Of a DNA stretch of 64,000 nucleotides, positions 8,915-18,263 are shown one piece after another (the first letter of the stretch is position 1; every line of letters begins with the position of its first letter). Source of the DNA: Brevibacterium permense (GTDB lineage Bacteria; Actinomycetota; Actinomycetes; Actinomycetales; Brevibacteriaceae); the NCBI RefSeq assembly GCF_013280495.1, contig NZ_JABSSX010000006.1:62001-126000 (forward strand). The letters run 5' to 3'. The position numbers and the translations under genes were made by a program. The notes beneath the pieces were generated by a model. That model was not told the origin of the DNA. It ran no database searches and saw nothing but the letters and a program-made list of their open reading frames with translations.

Positions 8915-8984
8915 GTGTCTCCTGCGGGCGGATCCATCCCGAAATCGAAAGCAGGATCGCGGCGGATCCGCCCACAGGAAACAC
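8915..8984. repeat. 70-bp palindromic element, copy B
   Basis: Left arm starts GTGTCTCCTGCGGGCGGATCC (8915). The right arm (8964-8984) is its reverse complement with 2 of 21 mismatches. The centre is 28 nt, as in copy A. Both GGATCC cores and outer arms match copy A. It lies upstream of the DUF559-type gene, so the pair encloses a unit of about 1.3 kb. Confidence 0.75.
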
Positions 8985-9039
8985 TTCACTCGGGACGGGA
9001 ATACTTTCGCGACCACTTCTGTTAAGATTTCAACTAGTT

Positions 9040-9055
9040 ACTTCAAAATTGAAGT
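9040..9055. promoter_or_regulatory. Candidate MarR operator ACTTCAA-AA-TTGAAGT
   Basis: A perfect 16-bp palindrome in an AT-rich patch about 60 nt upstream of the monooxygenase gene, with a related half-site (TTCAAC, 9029-9034) next to it. Size and symmetry suit a MarR dimer, and a MarR-family gene closes this operon. Autoregulation is inferred. Confidence 0.5.
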
Positions 9056-9112
9056 TAGTCCAATCAGCGGGGCGGACGCGAGAACCGCAGCAGCTCAGAT
9101 GCAGGAGGCGTC

Positions 9113-10300
9113 ATGGAACTCGGAATCTTCACCATCGGCGATGTCACCACCGACCCCACCGACGGCACCACCGTCAGCGAACACCAGCGGATCAAGAACA
9201 CCGTCGAGATCGCCAAGAAGGCCGAGGAGGTCGGACTCGACGTCTTCGCCACCGGGCAGCACCACAACCCGCCCTTCGTGGCCCCGGCGAACCCGCCGGT
9301 CCTGCTGGCCAACATCGCCGCACAGACGGAGAAGCTCGAACTCTCGACGGCGACCACGCTCATCACCACGACCGACCCCGTGCGCATCGCCGAAGACTAC
9401 TCGTACGCGCAGCACCTCTCCGACGGTCGCATCAGCCTGATCATGGGCCGCGGCAACACCGGCCCCGTCTACCCGTGGTTCGGCAAGGACATCCGAGCCG
9501 GCATCCCGCTGGCGGTCGAGAACTACAACCTGCTCTACCGTCTGTGGCGTGAAAAGAACCTTGACTGGGAAGGCAACTTCCGCACGCCGCTCAACGGCTT
9601 CACCGTCACCCCGACCCCTCTGGACGAAGTGCCGCCGTTCGTCTGGCACGGTTCGATCCGCAGCCCCGAGATCGCCGAACAGGCCGCCTATTACGGCGAC
9701 GGGTTCTTCCACAACAACATCTTCTGGCCGACCTCGCACACCGCGCGGATGGTTCAGCTCTACCGTCAGCGCTATGAGTACTACGGCCACGGCACGGCCA
9801 GCCAGGCGATCGTCGGCCTCGGCGGTCAGATATTCATGCGCAAGAACTCCCAGGACGCCGTCCGCGAGTTCCGTCCCTACTTCGACAACGCCCCGGTCTA
9901 CGGCCACGGACCCAGCCTCGAGGACTTCTCGACGCAGACTCCGCTGACCGTCGGCTCGCCGCAGCAGGTCATCGAGCGCACCCTGAGCTTCCGGGACTGG
10001 GCCGGGGACTACCAGCGCCAGCTCTTCCTCATCGATCATGCGGGACTGCCGCAGAAGACGGTGCTCGAACAGCTCGACCTCCTCGGCGAAGAGGTCATCC
10101 CCGTGCTCCGCGAGGAGTTCGCGAAGGGCCGACCGGCCGATGTCCCCGACGCCCCGACCCACGAATCCCTCGTCATCCGGCACCGCGAGGGCCGGGACCC
10201 GATCCCCGGCGGCGGAGAAGGATCACGCGCCTACGAGGACCGCCAGGCACGCGCCGCCGAAGGTGCCCAGAATACGACCCGGGAAGGAGCCGACCGCTGA
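9113..10300 (+). CDS. LLM-class flavin-dependent monooxygenase, CE1758 family
   Basis: 395 aa bacterial-luciferase-like FMN-dependent monooxygenase. Family features: the N-terminal strand MELGIFTIGD, FATGQHHNPPF in the active-site region, STATTLITTTDPVRIAEDY and FVWHGSIRSPEIAEQAAYYGDGFF. It resembles the CE1758 subfamily, whose partner is a CE1759-type NAD(P)H:FMN reductase; exactly such a gene follows, overlapping by one base (TGATG). The substrate is unknown. The C-terminal 50 residues are polar and low-complexity (REGRDPIPGGGEGSRAYEDR). A good Shine-Dalgarno (CAGGAGG) precedes the ATG. Confidence 0.9.
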   Translation: MELGIFTIGDVTTDPTDGTTVSEHQRIKNTVEIAKKAEEVGLDVFATGQHHNPPFVAPANPPVLLANIAAQTEKLELSTATTLITTTDPVRIAEDYSYAQHLSDGRISLIMGRGNTGPVYPWFGKDIRAGIPLAVENYNLLYRLWREKNLDWEGNFRTPLNGFTVTPTPLDEVPPFVWHGSIRSPEIAEQAAYYGDGFFHNNIFWPTSHTARMVQLYRQRYEYYGHGTASQAIVGLGGQIFMRKNSQDAVREFRPYFDNAPVYGHGPSLEDFSTQTPLTVGSPQQVIERTLSFRDWAGDYQRQLFLIDHAGLPQKTVLEQLDLLGEEVIPVLREEFAKGRPADVPDAPTHESLVIRHREGRDPIPGGGEGSRAYEDRQARAAEGAQNTTREGADR

Positions 10301-11013
10301 TGAGCACGAACACGATGAACATCGTGGCCGTGACCACCTCGCTGAGCGAGGACTCGACCACGCTCAAGCTCACGAACCGGATCCTCGGTCAGGCCGCCTC
10401 GGCGGGGGAATCGGTGGGCATCGACGTGACCACAGACGTCATCAACGTCCGCGGCCTCGCCACCGCGCTCACCGATATGACCCTGACCGGGTTCCGGTCC
10501 GAAGCATTGGAGCAGGCCTTCGTGACCATCACCGCCGCCGATGCGATCGTCACCGTCGCACCGGTGTACAAGGCCGCCCCCGTCGGGCTGCACACCCTGT
10601 TCTGGCAGCTCATCGACGAAAAGGCGCTGAGCCGCAAACCCGTGCTCGTCGCCTCCACTGGCGGCACCGTCCGCCATTCGCTGGCCGGGGAAGCGGTGCT
10701 GCGGCCGATGCTGTCCTACCTCAAGGGCATCGTCGTGCCCACGACGGTGTTCGCCGCGACCGACGACTGGGGAACCGTCGAAGGCGGCCGCGCGCTGACC
10801 GCCCGCATCCGCCAGGCGGGGGAGGAACTCGTGTCCCTGACCGCAACGATCATCGGGGCCGGAAATGACGACCTCGCCGAGGTGGCCGACCCCGAGTCGC
10901 ACGCAGGTGCAGGGGCGAGCGCGACCCGGGGCACCTCCTCGGCGAATCGCGGAATCGTCGACGAATTCGACCCGGCGAACGTCACTCCCTTCGCGCAGCT
11001 GCTCGAGGGCTGA
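10300..11013 (+). CDS. NAD(P)H-dependent FMN reductase, CE1759 family
   Basis: 237 aa flavodoxin-like reductase predicted to supply reduced FMN to the monooxygenase encoded immediately upstream. Motifs: AVTTSLSEDSTTLKLTN (FMN phosphate loop), VTVAPVYKAAPVGLHTLFWQLID and PVLVASTGGTVRHSL. The last 60 residues (GAGASATRGTSSANRGIVDEFDPANVTPFAQLL) form an extra tail carrying the DPANVTPFAQLL end typical of this subfamily. Its ATG overlaps the monooxygenase stop by one base, so the pair is translationally coupled. Confidence 0.9.
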   Translation: MSTNTMNIVAVTTSLSEDSTTLKLTNRILGQAASAGESVGIDVTTDVINVRGLATALTDMTLTGFRSEALEQAFVTITAADAIVTVAPVYKAAPVGLHTLFWQLIDEKALSRKPVLVASTGGTVRHSLAGEAVLRPMLSYLKGIVVPTTVFAATDDWGTVEGGRALTARIRQAGEELVSLTATIIGAGNDDLAEVADPESHAGAGASATRGTSSANRGIVDEFDPANVTPFAQLLEG

Positions 11014-11014
11014 G

Positions 11015-11479
11015 ATGACGGAGATCAGATTCGGGCTCGGCAGGGAGGCGCTGGCGCAGAACGCGTGGCGGACCTATTTCGAGACCTCGCAGCGCATCCG
11101 TCAGGCCCTTGAGGCCCAGCTCAAGGACGACGCAGGACTCGACGTCAGCGACTACAACACTCTGCTCCTGCTGTGGGAAGCGCCGGAGCGGACGTTGACG
11201 ATGAGCGCCCTGGCGAAGAAGCTCGTCTTCTCGCCCTCACGGCTGAACTATCGGATCAAGGTCCTCGTCGACGCGGGACTGGTGACGAAGACCCAGTGTC
11301 TCGATGACGGACGTGCCCACAATGTCGCTCTCACCGAGGCGGGGGCGCAGGCATTCCTGTCCGCAGGGTCCCAGCACAAGAGCTATGTCGACGAGATCTT
11401 CTTCGACCATGTCAGCGATGCCGAACTCGAGGTGCTCGAGGCCGTGTTCACGCGGATCGGGAAAGCGCTGCCCGAGTGA
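11015..11479 (+). CDS. MarR-family transcriptional regulator
   Basis: 154 aa winged-helix repressor-type protein. Signature features: SDYNTLLLLWEAPERTLTMSALAKKLVFSPSRLNYRIKVLVDAGLVTKTQCLDDGRAHNVALTEAG compressed over residues about 45-110 (helix-turn-helix plus wing), ending in the usual dimer helix (FTRIGKALPE). It begins one base after the reductase stop and so belongs to the same operon. It probably controls that operon through the ACTTCAA/TTGAAGT palindrome upstream. The ligand is unknown, but may be a substrate of the monooxygenase. Confidence 0.92.
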   Translation: MTEIRFGLGREALAQNAWRTYFETSQRIRQALEAQLKDDAGLDVSDYNTLLLLWEAPERTLTMSALAKKLVFSPSRLNYRIKVLVDAGLVTKTQCLDDGRAHNVALTEAGAQAFLSAGSQHKSYVDEIFFDHVSDAELEVLEAVFTRIGKALPE

Positions 11480-11534
11480 CGAGGACCGTCATCTCAGAGT
11501 GACGAATCCCTCGGCGCCGGGTCGGGCCGCGTGC

Positions 11535-11540
11535 CACAAT
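11535..11540 (+). promoter_or_regulatory. -10 box (CACAAT) for dehydrogenase gene
   Basis: CACAAT ends 6 nt before the ATG at 11547, matching the leaderless spacing seen at many genes here. Confidence 0.35.
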
Positions 11541-11546
11541 GAGGGT

Positions 11547-12491
11547 ATGTCCATCACCACAATCGCCTTCCCGAACTCCGAGCTCCGCAACCGTGTGATC
11601 GCTCGGATTCCCGCTCACCAGCGCGCGAACGTCGACCTCGTCGTCTTCTCCGATGCCGAACGGTCGGCCAAGCTCAGTCGTGACGATGTCGATGTCGTCA
11701 TCCTGCCGTACATGGATTCCGGGCCGACGATCGAGCTGCTCGACGAGTTGCCCAACCTGCGCATGGTCATCACTCAGACGACCGGATTCGATCCCGTCGC
11801 TCACCTGCCCGAACGCGGAATCCAGGTGGCGACCGCCTCCGGTGTGCACACCGGAGGCACCGCCGAGCTCGCCCTGGCGCTGACTCTCGCCAGCCTGCGC
11901 GGAATCGACGACGCCGTCCGCTCGCAGGTCTCGCGGGTATGGGAGCACCAGCGCTACCGCTCGCTGCAGGACCGACGGGTGATGATCATCGGCGTCGGCG
12001 AGATCGGCTCGGCCATCGCCGACCGCTTCGACCCCTTCGAAGTCCAGCTCACCCGAGTGGCCTCGACCGCACGTGAGGATGAGCGCGGGAAGATCCACGG
12101 CGTCGACGAGCTGCCGGAACTTCTGCCCCACACCGAGGTGGTCGTGCTCATCACTCCGCTCAACGAGGGCACTCACCGCCTCGTCGATGAGAGGTTCCTC
12201 AGTCTGCTTCCCGACAATGCGCTCATCGTCAACGTCGCCCGCGGCAAGGTCGTCGACACGGAAGCGCTTGTGGCTGAGCTCGCCGCGGGCCGGCTGCATG
12301 CTGCCCTCGACGTCACCGATCCGGAGCCGCTGCCGCGCAACCACGCGCTGTGGGGCACCCCGAACACACTCATCACACCGCATGTCGGAGGCGACACCTC
12401 GGCGTTCGAACCACGGGTTGTGAAGATCCTCGCCGAGCAGGTCAGGCGGATCAACGACGGTGAGCAGCCGGTCAACCTCATCAAGGCCTGA
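11547..12491 (+). CDS. D-isomer-specific 2-hydroxyacid dehydrogenase
   Basis: 314 aa NAD-dependent oxidoreductase that interconverts 2-oxo- and D-2-hydroxy acids. The Rossmann motif is GVGEIGSAIADRF. The catalytic residues are visible: Arg in NVARGKVVD, Glu in DVTDPEPLP and His in ITPHVGG. The substrate is not predictable from sequence. The ATG at 11547 is chosen because the open frame further upstream overlaps the MarR gene in another frame, and a -10-like box sits 6 nt upstream. A second member of the same superfamily (14528-15469) lies beyond ilvD. Confidence 0.9.
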   Translation: MSITTIAFPNSELRNRVIARIPAHQRANVDLVVFSDAERSAKLSRDDVDVVILPYMDSGPTIELLDELPNLRMVITQTTGFDPVAHLPERGIQVATASGVHTGGTAELALALTLASLRGIDDAVRSQVSRVWEHQRYRSLQDRRVMIIGVGEIGSAIADRFDPFEVQLTRVASTAREDERGKIHGVDELPELLPHTEVVVLITPLNEGTHRLVDERFLSLLPDNALIVNVARGKVVDTEALVAELAAGRLHAALDVTDPEPLPRNHALWGTPNTLITPHVGGDTSAFEPRVVKILAEQVRRINDGEQPVNLIKA

Positions 12492-12525
12492 GGCGCCGCG
12501 ACCATCGGGGCTGAGGGGCTGCCGA

Positions 12526-12564
12526 TAGGTCACGTGAATCTGACCTAAGGGGGCTCGGCCCCCT
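12526..12564 (+). terminator. Two adjacent hairpins after the dehydrogenase
   Basis: TAGGTCA (12526-12532) pairs with TGACCTA (12541-12547). Directly next to it, AGGGGGC (12548-12554) pairs with GCCCCCT (12558-12564) across a 3-nt loop. No T-run. Probably a composite terminator; the first palindrome could alternatively be an operator for ilvD. Confidence 0.45.
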
Positions 12565-12645
12565 GCCTCGCTGTTGGCCCTCGCATGGAGCCCAGAAGAG
12601 GTTCCACCATTCGAGAGTCCGGCGTGCGGATGCTGAAATCGGGCG

Positions 12646-12651
12646 TAGCAT
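12646..12651 (+). promoter_or_regulatory. -10 box for ilvD (TAGCAT)
   Basis: TAGCAT ends 6 nt before the ilvD ATG, and no Shine-Dalgarno is visible, so a leaderless transcript is likely. Confidence 0.4.
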
Positions 12652-12657
12652 GCCTGC

Positions 12658-14370
12658 ATGAGCATCGATACAGACAACACCACTCCCGACATCAAACCCC
12701 GTTCGCGCGATGTCACAGACGGCCTCGAGGCCACCGCTGCGCGCGGAATGCTGCGCGCCGTCGGCATGGGCGACGACGACTGGGTGAAGCCGCAGGTCGC
12801 GATCGCGACCTCGTGGAATGAGATCACCCCCTGCAACATGTCGCTGCAGCGACTCGGTTCGGCCGCCAAGGAAGGCGTCCACGAGGCCGGTGGCTTCCCG
12901 CTGGAATTCGGCACCATCTCCGTCTCGGACGGAATCTCGATGGGTCACGAGGGCATGCACTACTCGCTGGTCTCCCGTGAGGTCATCACCGACTCCGTCG
13001 AGACCGTGATGAGCGCCGAACGACTCGACGGCTCCGTGCTCATGGCCGGCTGCGACAAGTCGATCCCCGGAATGCTCATGGCCTCCGCCCGCCTCGGGCT
13101 CTCGAGCGTCTTCCTCTACAACGGTTCGATCATGCCGGGAACCGCGAAGATGGAGGACGGCTCGGAGAGGGAAGTCACCCTCATCGACGCCTTCGAAGCC
13201 GTCGGCGCCTGTCGTGCGGGCACCATGTCCCAGAAGGACGTCGACGCCATCGAGCGGGCCGTCTGCCCCGGTGAGGGTGCCTGTGGCGGAATGTACACCG
13301 CGAACACCATGGCTTCGGCCGCCGAGGCCATGGGCATGTCCCTGCCGGGTTCGGCCGCACCGCCGGCTATCCATCGCAACCGCACGATGTTCGCCCGCAA
13401 GTCCGGCGAGGCAGTTGTCAATATGCTGCGCCAGGGCATCACCACGAAGGACATCATCACCCGCGAATCGCTGCACAATGCGATCGCCGTGGTAATGGCC
13501 TTCGGCGGTTCGACGAACGCGGTTCTCCACCTGCTGGCCATCGCCCACGAGGCGGGAGTGGAACTCGCGCTCGATGACTTCAACCGCATCGGAGACAAGG
13601 TTCCGCACCTGGGCAACGTCAAGCCCTTCGGCCAGTACGTGATGAACGACGTCTTCAAGATCGGCGGCGTGCCCGTGATCATGAAGGCCCTCCTCGACGC
13701 CGGTCTGCTCAACGGCGACTGCCTGACCGTGACGGGCAAGACCGTGGCCGAGAACCTCGAGTCGATCAACCCGCCGGACCCGGACGGGAAGATCCTGCGC
13801 GCGCTCAACAACCCGATCCACGCCACTGGCGGCCTCACCGTGCTGCAGGGATCTCTGGCTCCTGAAGGTGCGGTCGTGAAGTCCGCGGGCTTCGACGCCG
13901 ACGTATTCGAAGGCACCGCTCGCGTCTTCGACCAGGAGCAGCCGGCCATGGACGCCGTGCTCAACGGAGAACTGAAGAAGGGCGACGTCGTCGTCATCCG
14001 CTACGAAGGACCCAAAGGCGGACCCGGAATGCGCGAGATGCTTGCGATCACCGGCGCCATCAAGGGCGCGGGCATCGGCAAGGACGTCCTGCTGCTCACC
14101 GACGGTCGCTTCTCCGGCGGATCGACCGGTCTGTGCATCGGCCACATCGCCCCCGAGGCGGTCGACGGCGGTCCGATCGCGCTCGTCGAGGACGGGGACA
14201 AGATCACCGTCGACATCGCGGCTCGTTCGATCGAACTCCACGTCGACGAAGAGGTGCTGGCCGAGCGTCGCAAGTCTTGGACGCTGCCCGAGAACCACCG
14301 CCTCACCGGTGTGCTCGGCAAGTACGCAAAGCTCGTGCAGTCGGCGTCGAAGGGCGCGGTCTGCTTCTGA
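12658..14370 (+). CDS. ilvD: Dihydroxy-acid dehydratase
   Basis: Dehydrates 2,3-dihydroxyisovalerate and 2,3-dihydroxy-3-methylvalerate to the 2-oxo acids of the valine/isoleucine pathway; Fe-S enzyme, cytosolic. 570 aa, full length. Motifs: [11 protein letters not shown] and [16 protein letters not shown] (Fe-S cysteines), [11 protein letters not shown], and [19 protein letters not shown] near the C-terminus. No ribosome binding site precedes the ATG; a TAGCAT box 6 nt away suggests leaderless initiation. It is separated from ilvBNC by 12 kb here. A strong hairpin follows. Confidence 0.97.
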   Translation: MSIDTDNTTPDIKPRSRDVTDGLEATAARGMLRAVGMGDDDWVKPQVAIATSWNEITPCNMSLQRLGSAAKEGVHEAGGFPLEFGTISVSDGISMGHEGMHYSLVSREVITDSVETVMSAERLDGSVLMAGCDKSIPGMLMASARLGLSSVFLYNGSIMPGTAKMEDGSEREVTLIDAFEAVGACRAGTMSQKDVDAIERAVCPGEGACGGMYTANTMASAAEAMGMSLPGSAAPPAIHRNRTMFARKSGEAVVNMLRQGITTKDIITRESLHNAIAVVMAFGGSTNAVLHLLAIAHEAGVELALDDFNRIGDKVPHLGNVKPFGQYVMNDVFKIGGVPVIMKALLDAGLLNGDCLTVTGKTVAENLESINPPDPDGKILRALNNPIHATGGLTVLQGSLAPEGAVVKSAGFDADVFEGTARVFDQEQPAMDAVLNGELKKGDVVVIRYEGPKGGPGMREMLAITGAIKGAGIGKDVLLLTDGRFSGGSTGLCIGHIAPEAVDGGPIALVEDGDKITVDIAARSIELHVDEEVLAERRKSWTLPENHRLTGVLGKYAKLVQSASKGAVCF

Positions 14371-14445
14371 CCCAGGTCAAGGCCTCTTGCTGACGCGGTC
14401 CGCTTCCGGGTGACGATCGGCGGCACGGGCCGGTTCCACGATCGC

Positions 14446-14479
14446 CGAGGCGGTGCAGACTCAAGTCTGCACCGCCTCG
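14446..14479 (+). terminator. Terminator hairpin after ilvD
   Basis: Perfect 16-bp arms (14446-14461 and 14464-14479; stem CGAGGCGGTGCAGACT) with a minimal loop, 75 nt after the ilvD stop. No T-run, as usual for this genome. Confidence 0.7.
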
Positions 14480-14527
14480 CCTATCGGCTCTAGGATGTAG
14501 GTCACACGGCTTCAGGAGAGGAACACA

Positions 14528-15469
14528 ATGCGCATCGTCGTCCTCGATGACTATCAGCAGGTGGCAGGCAAGTTCGCGGAGTGGAGCGGTCTCGACGCCG
14601 AGGTCGAGTTCATCGATCGGCCCCTCGTCGACGACGCTGACCTGGTGCAGGTACTCTACGGCGCCGAGGTGGTCGTGGCGATGCGAGAGAGAACCGCCTT
14701 CACCGCCGGCCGGCTGGAACGGCTGCCGGACTTGCGTCTGCTCGTGACCACGGGGCGGATCAACGCCTCCATCGACGTGGAGGCGGCGCGTGCGAAGGGG
14801 ATCGTGGTCTGCGGAACCGAGTCGACCACCTCGGCGACACCGGAACTGACCTGGGGACTCATCCTCTCCGTTCTGCGCAGCATCCCGGCCGAGGACGCCG
14901 CCGTCCGAGGCGGCGGTTGGCAGTCGACCGTCGGGGGAGACCTCGATGGGCACCGCCTCGGCGTGGTCGGTCTGGGACGGCTGGGCACGAAGGTCGCGAG
15001 AGTCGGTGCGGCCTTCGGCATGGACGTCGTGGCGTGGAGCCAGAACCTCGACGCGGAACGGGCGGACGCCTTGGGTGTGCGCGCGGTGAGCAAGGACGAA
15101 CTGTTCTCCACCGCGGACGTGGTGACGATCCACTACAAACTCAGCGACCGCAGCCGAGGACTCGTGGGAGCCGCTGAACTCGCGGCGATGAAGTCCGACA
15201 GCATCCTCGTCAACACCTCGCGCGCCGGACTCGTCGACACCGACGCACTCATCACCGTGCTGGAAGCAGGCGGGATCCGGGGTGCCGGACTCGACGTCCA
15301 CGACGAAGAGCCGCTGCCGGTGGACCACCGCCTGCGCAGCACACCGCGCACAGTGCTCACCCCGCACCTGGGATACGTCACGGAAGACACGTACCGGATC
15401 TTCTTCACTCAAGCCGTCGAAGGCATCGCCGCCTGGGCCGCTGGAGCACCGATCCGCGTGCTCGGCTGA
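14528..15469 (+). CDS. D-2-hydroxyacid dehydrogenase family protein
   Basis: 313 aa, NAD-binding GLGRLGTKVARVGAAFGMDV and catalytic Arg/Glu/His (NTSRAGLVDTD, DVHDEEPLP, LTPHLGYV). It belongs to the D-isomer-specific superfamily but diverges from the paralogue at 11547-12491 (a phosphoglycerate-dehydrogenase-like N-terminus, MRIVVLDDYQ). AGGAGAGGAACACA precedes the ATG. It lies 82 nt upstream of, and in line with, a benzoylformate-decarboxylase-like gene. A D-2-hydroxy acid to 2-oxo acid to aldehyde route is therefore plausible; the mandelate link is inference. Confidence 0.9.
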   Translation: MRIVVLDDYQQVAGKFAEWSGLDAEVEFIDRPLVDDADLVQVLYGAEVVVAMRERTAFTAGRLERLPDLRLLVTTGRINASIDVEAARAKGIVVCGTESTTSATPELTWGLILSVLRSIPAEDAAVRGGGWQSTVGGDLDGHRLGVVGLGRLGTKVARVGAAFGMDVVAWSQNLDAERADALGVRAVSKDELFSTADVVTIHYKLSDRSRGLVGAAELAAMKSDSILVNTSRAGLVDTDALITVLEAGGIRGAGLDVHDEEPLPVDHRLRSTPRTVLTPHLGYVTEDTYRIFFTQAVEGIAAWAAGAPIRVLG

Positions 15470-15551
15470 TGTACCAGCGGATATGGTGAGCTGAGAGGGG
15501 CACCGTACCCCATCCCTTCGCGAGTGCACCACGAACGAAAGCAGAGGCGCA

Positions 15552-17198
15552 ATGGCCGACCGATCCGACAGAGACGACGGAGAGAAGACAGTCCTCGACG
15601 CGAGTCTGGAGGTCTTCCGTGCCCACGGGATGACGACGATCTTCGGAAATCCGGGCTCGAACGAACTGCCGTTCCTCGCCGGGCTGGGCGACGACTTCCG
15701 CTTCGTCCTCGGTCTGCATGAGCAGGTCGTCGTCGGCATGGCCGAAGGATACGCACGGGCCACGGGAGGGCCGGCGCTGGTGAATCTGCACGCCGCCTCG
15801 GGGTCGGGCAACGGCATGGGTGCGTTGACGAACGCCCACTACGGCCACGTTCCGCTAGTCGTCCTCGCAGGTCAGCAGGTGCGCCGCACCGTCGGTCAGG
15901 AGACGATGCTCGCCAGCGTCGAGGCCTCTACGCTGCCCGCCCCGCTGGTGAAGTACTCGCACGAGCCGCTGTCGGCCACCGACGTGCCGCGCACGCTGTC
16001 GCAAGCGGCACTCGAGGCAACCACCCAGCCGAGTGGTCCCGTCTATGTGTCCGTTCCGCTCGATGACTGGGACGAACCGGCCCTTTCCGATGACGAACTG
16101 TTGGCGAAGCGTTCGGTGACGACGGCAGGAACCATGCCGGAGTCGCTGCGCCGCGAACTCACGGACGTCCTCGACGGGGCACAGAAGCCTGCCCTCGTCC
16201 TCGGGCCGCAGGTCGATGCCGCGGCAGTGGCTGATCCGACGGTCTATGAGGACGCAATGGTGCTGGCCGAACGCCTGAACGCCTCCGTCTACGTCGCACC
16301 CTCACCGACGCGGTGCCCGTTCCCGACCACCCATCCGAACTTCGAAGGCGTCCTGGTTCCGGGCATCCGATCGGTGCGCGACCGATTGTCCGGCCACGAC
16401 GTCGTGCTCGTCATGGGAGCCGCCACGTTCCGTTACCACCGCTGGGAACCGGCGAACTATCTGGAGCCGGGCACCGAGGTCATCCACATCACCCAGGACC
16501 CGCGTGAGGCGACACGGGCACCGTTCGGCCGCGCCGTCGTCGCGGCCGTCGCGACCGCGCTCGCCGACCTCGCGGCAACGACGACGGACCGAGGAACTCG
16601 CCGAGGCGACCGTGGCTCTCGAGTCGTCACCGCAGCTGCCAAGTCGGAGCAGGGAATGACCGGCGCCGAGGTGCTCGCCGTGCTCAACGATCATGTCGAC
16701 GACAGCGTCGTGTACGTCAATGAGACGACCACCCTCGACCTCGACTACCTCGAGCGGATCGTCATCGACCGGCCGGGCAGGTACCATTTCCCGGCCTCGG
16801 GAGGACTCGGCTTCGGGCTGCCGGTTGCAGTGGGAATGGCGATCGGTGATCCAGAGAAGACCATTGTCGCCACCGTCGGTGACGGGTCGGCGAACTACGG
16901 GCTCACGGCTCTGTACACGGCCGCCCAGTTGGGCACGAAGACGATCTTCGTCATCGTCAACAACTCCGGCTACGGTGCGCTCTCCGGATTCGCTGAACGG
17001 ATGGGTGTCCCTGACACCCCGGGGCTGACCCTGAGCGCGATCGACTTCGTGTCGTTGGCGCAGGGCTACGGAGTTCCGGCTCAGCACACCACGACGCGGG
17101 AAGAATTCGAAGCCGCCTACCGCGAGGCGCTGCAGGCCGACGGGCCGGTGCTCATCGACGCCGTCGTCCTCGGCGTCGACGGCAAGCCGGCGGAGTGA
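15552..17198 (+). CDS. mdlC: Benzoylformate decarboxylase-like ThDP enzyme
   Basis: 548 aa thiamine-diphosphate enzyme. The residues known for Pseudomonas benzoylformate decarboxylase are all conserved in context: Ser36 (GNPGSNELPFL), Glu57 (LHEQVVVGMAEGYA), His80 (NLHAASGSGN) and the second active-site His296 (ATFRYHRW). CPFPTTHPNFEGV is also near-identical in kind. The cofactor motif is GDGSANYGLTALYTAAQ...NNSGYGAL. It decarboxylates an aromatic or branched 2-oxo acid to an aldehyde; benzoylformate is the best guess. Residues about 345-370 form a poorly conserved Arg/Thr-rich linker. It is probably co-transcribed with the upstream dehydrogenase and is followed by a strong terminator. Confidence 0.88.
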   Translation: MADRSDRDDGEKTVLDASLEVFRAHGMTTIFGNPGSNELPFLAGLGDDFRFVLGLHEQVVVGMAEGYARATGGPALVNLHAASGSGNGMGALTNAHYGHVPLVVLAGQQVRRTVGQETMLASVEASTLPAPLVKYSHEPLSATDVPRTLSQAALEATTQPSGPVYVSVPLDDWDEPALSDDELLAKRSVTTAGTMPESLRRELTDVLDGAQKPALVLGPQVDAAAVADPTVYEDAMVLAERLNASVYVAPSPTRCPFPTTHPNFEGVLVPGIRSVRDRLSGHDVVLVMGAATFRYHRWEPANYLEPGTEVIHITQDPREATRAPFGRAVVAAVATALADLAATTTDRGTRRGDRGSRVVTAAAKSEQGMTGAEVLAVLNDHVDDSVVYVNETTTLDLDYLERIVIDRPGRYHFPASGGLGFGLPVAVGMAIGDPEKTIVATVGDGSANYGLTALYTAAQLGTKTIFVIVNNSGYGALSGFAERMGVPDTPGLTLSAIDFVSLAQGYGVPAQHTTTREEFEAAYREALQADGPVLIDAVVLGVDGKPAE

Positions 17199-17204
17199 CA
17201 GAAC

Positions 17205-17246
17205 GACGAAGCCGCCGGAGAATCGGAATTCTCCGGCGGCTTCGTC
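17205..17246. terminator. Bidirectional terminator hairpin
   Basis: Perfect 19-bp arms (17205-17223 and 17228-17246; GACGAAGCCGCCGG...) around a 4-nt loop, 6 nt after the decarboxylase stop and facing the convergent aldo/keto reductase. Confidence 0.8.
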
Positions 17247-17339
17247 ATTGCTCGACCTGACTGCTCAACCGGCCACGTCGGTCACGACCGTTGGTCGGGG
17301 TGGGACGCCTCGGCGAGGTTTTGGTCGAACCTGACCGGG

Positions 17340-18176
<837 letters not shown>

Positions 18177-18263
18177 TCACGGGGCTGGAATGATCTGCGG
18201 AACGTCCTTGTGGGATGTCTCCACGGAGTCGGGAATCTGAAGGTGATCCCCGAGCGACTCTAT

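Larger units (their letters stand above)
8736..9112. other. Intergenic region between DUF559-type gene and monooxygenase operon
   Basis: 377 nt with no supported gene. From left to right it holds about 180 nt with nothing recognised, palindromic element copy B (8915-8984), an AT-rich promoter-like patch (about 9005-9060) with the ACTTCAA/TTGAAGT palindrome, and the purine-rich ribosome site (CAGGAGG) of the monooxygenase gene. Confidence 0.6.

Noticed and set aside
9113-11013. True bioluminescence (luxAB-like) genes
   Set aside because: The luciferase-like fold is shared with many monooxygenases; there is no second alpha/beta subunit and no luxCDE; the CE1758/CE1759 pairing fits better.
12481-14298. 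Long open frame on the minus strand opposite ilvD (about 605 codons)
   Set aside because: High-GC coding strands give long antisense frames; the product is His/Gly/Arg/Asp-rich with no domain, while the plus strand encodes a full ilvD.
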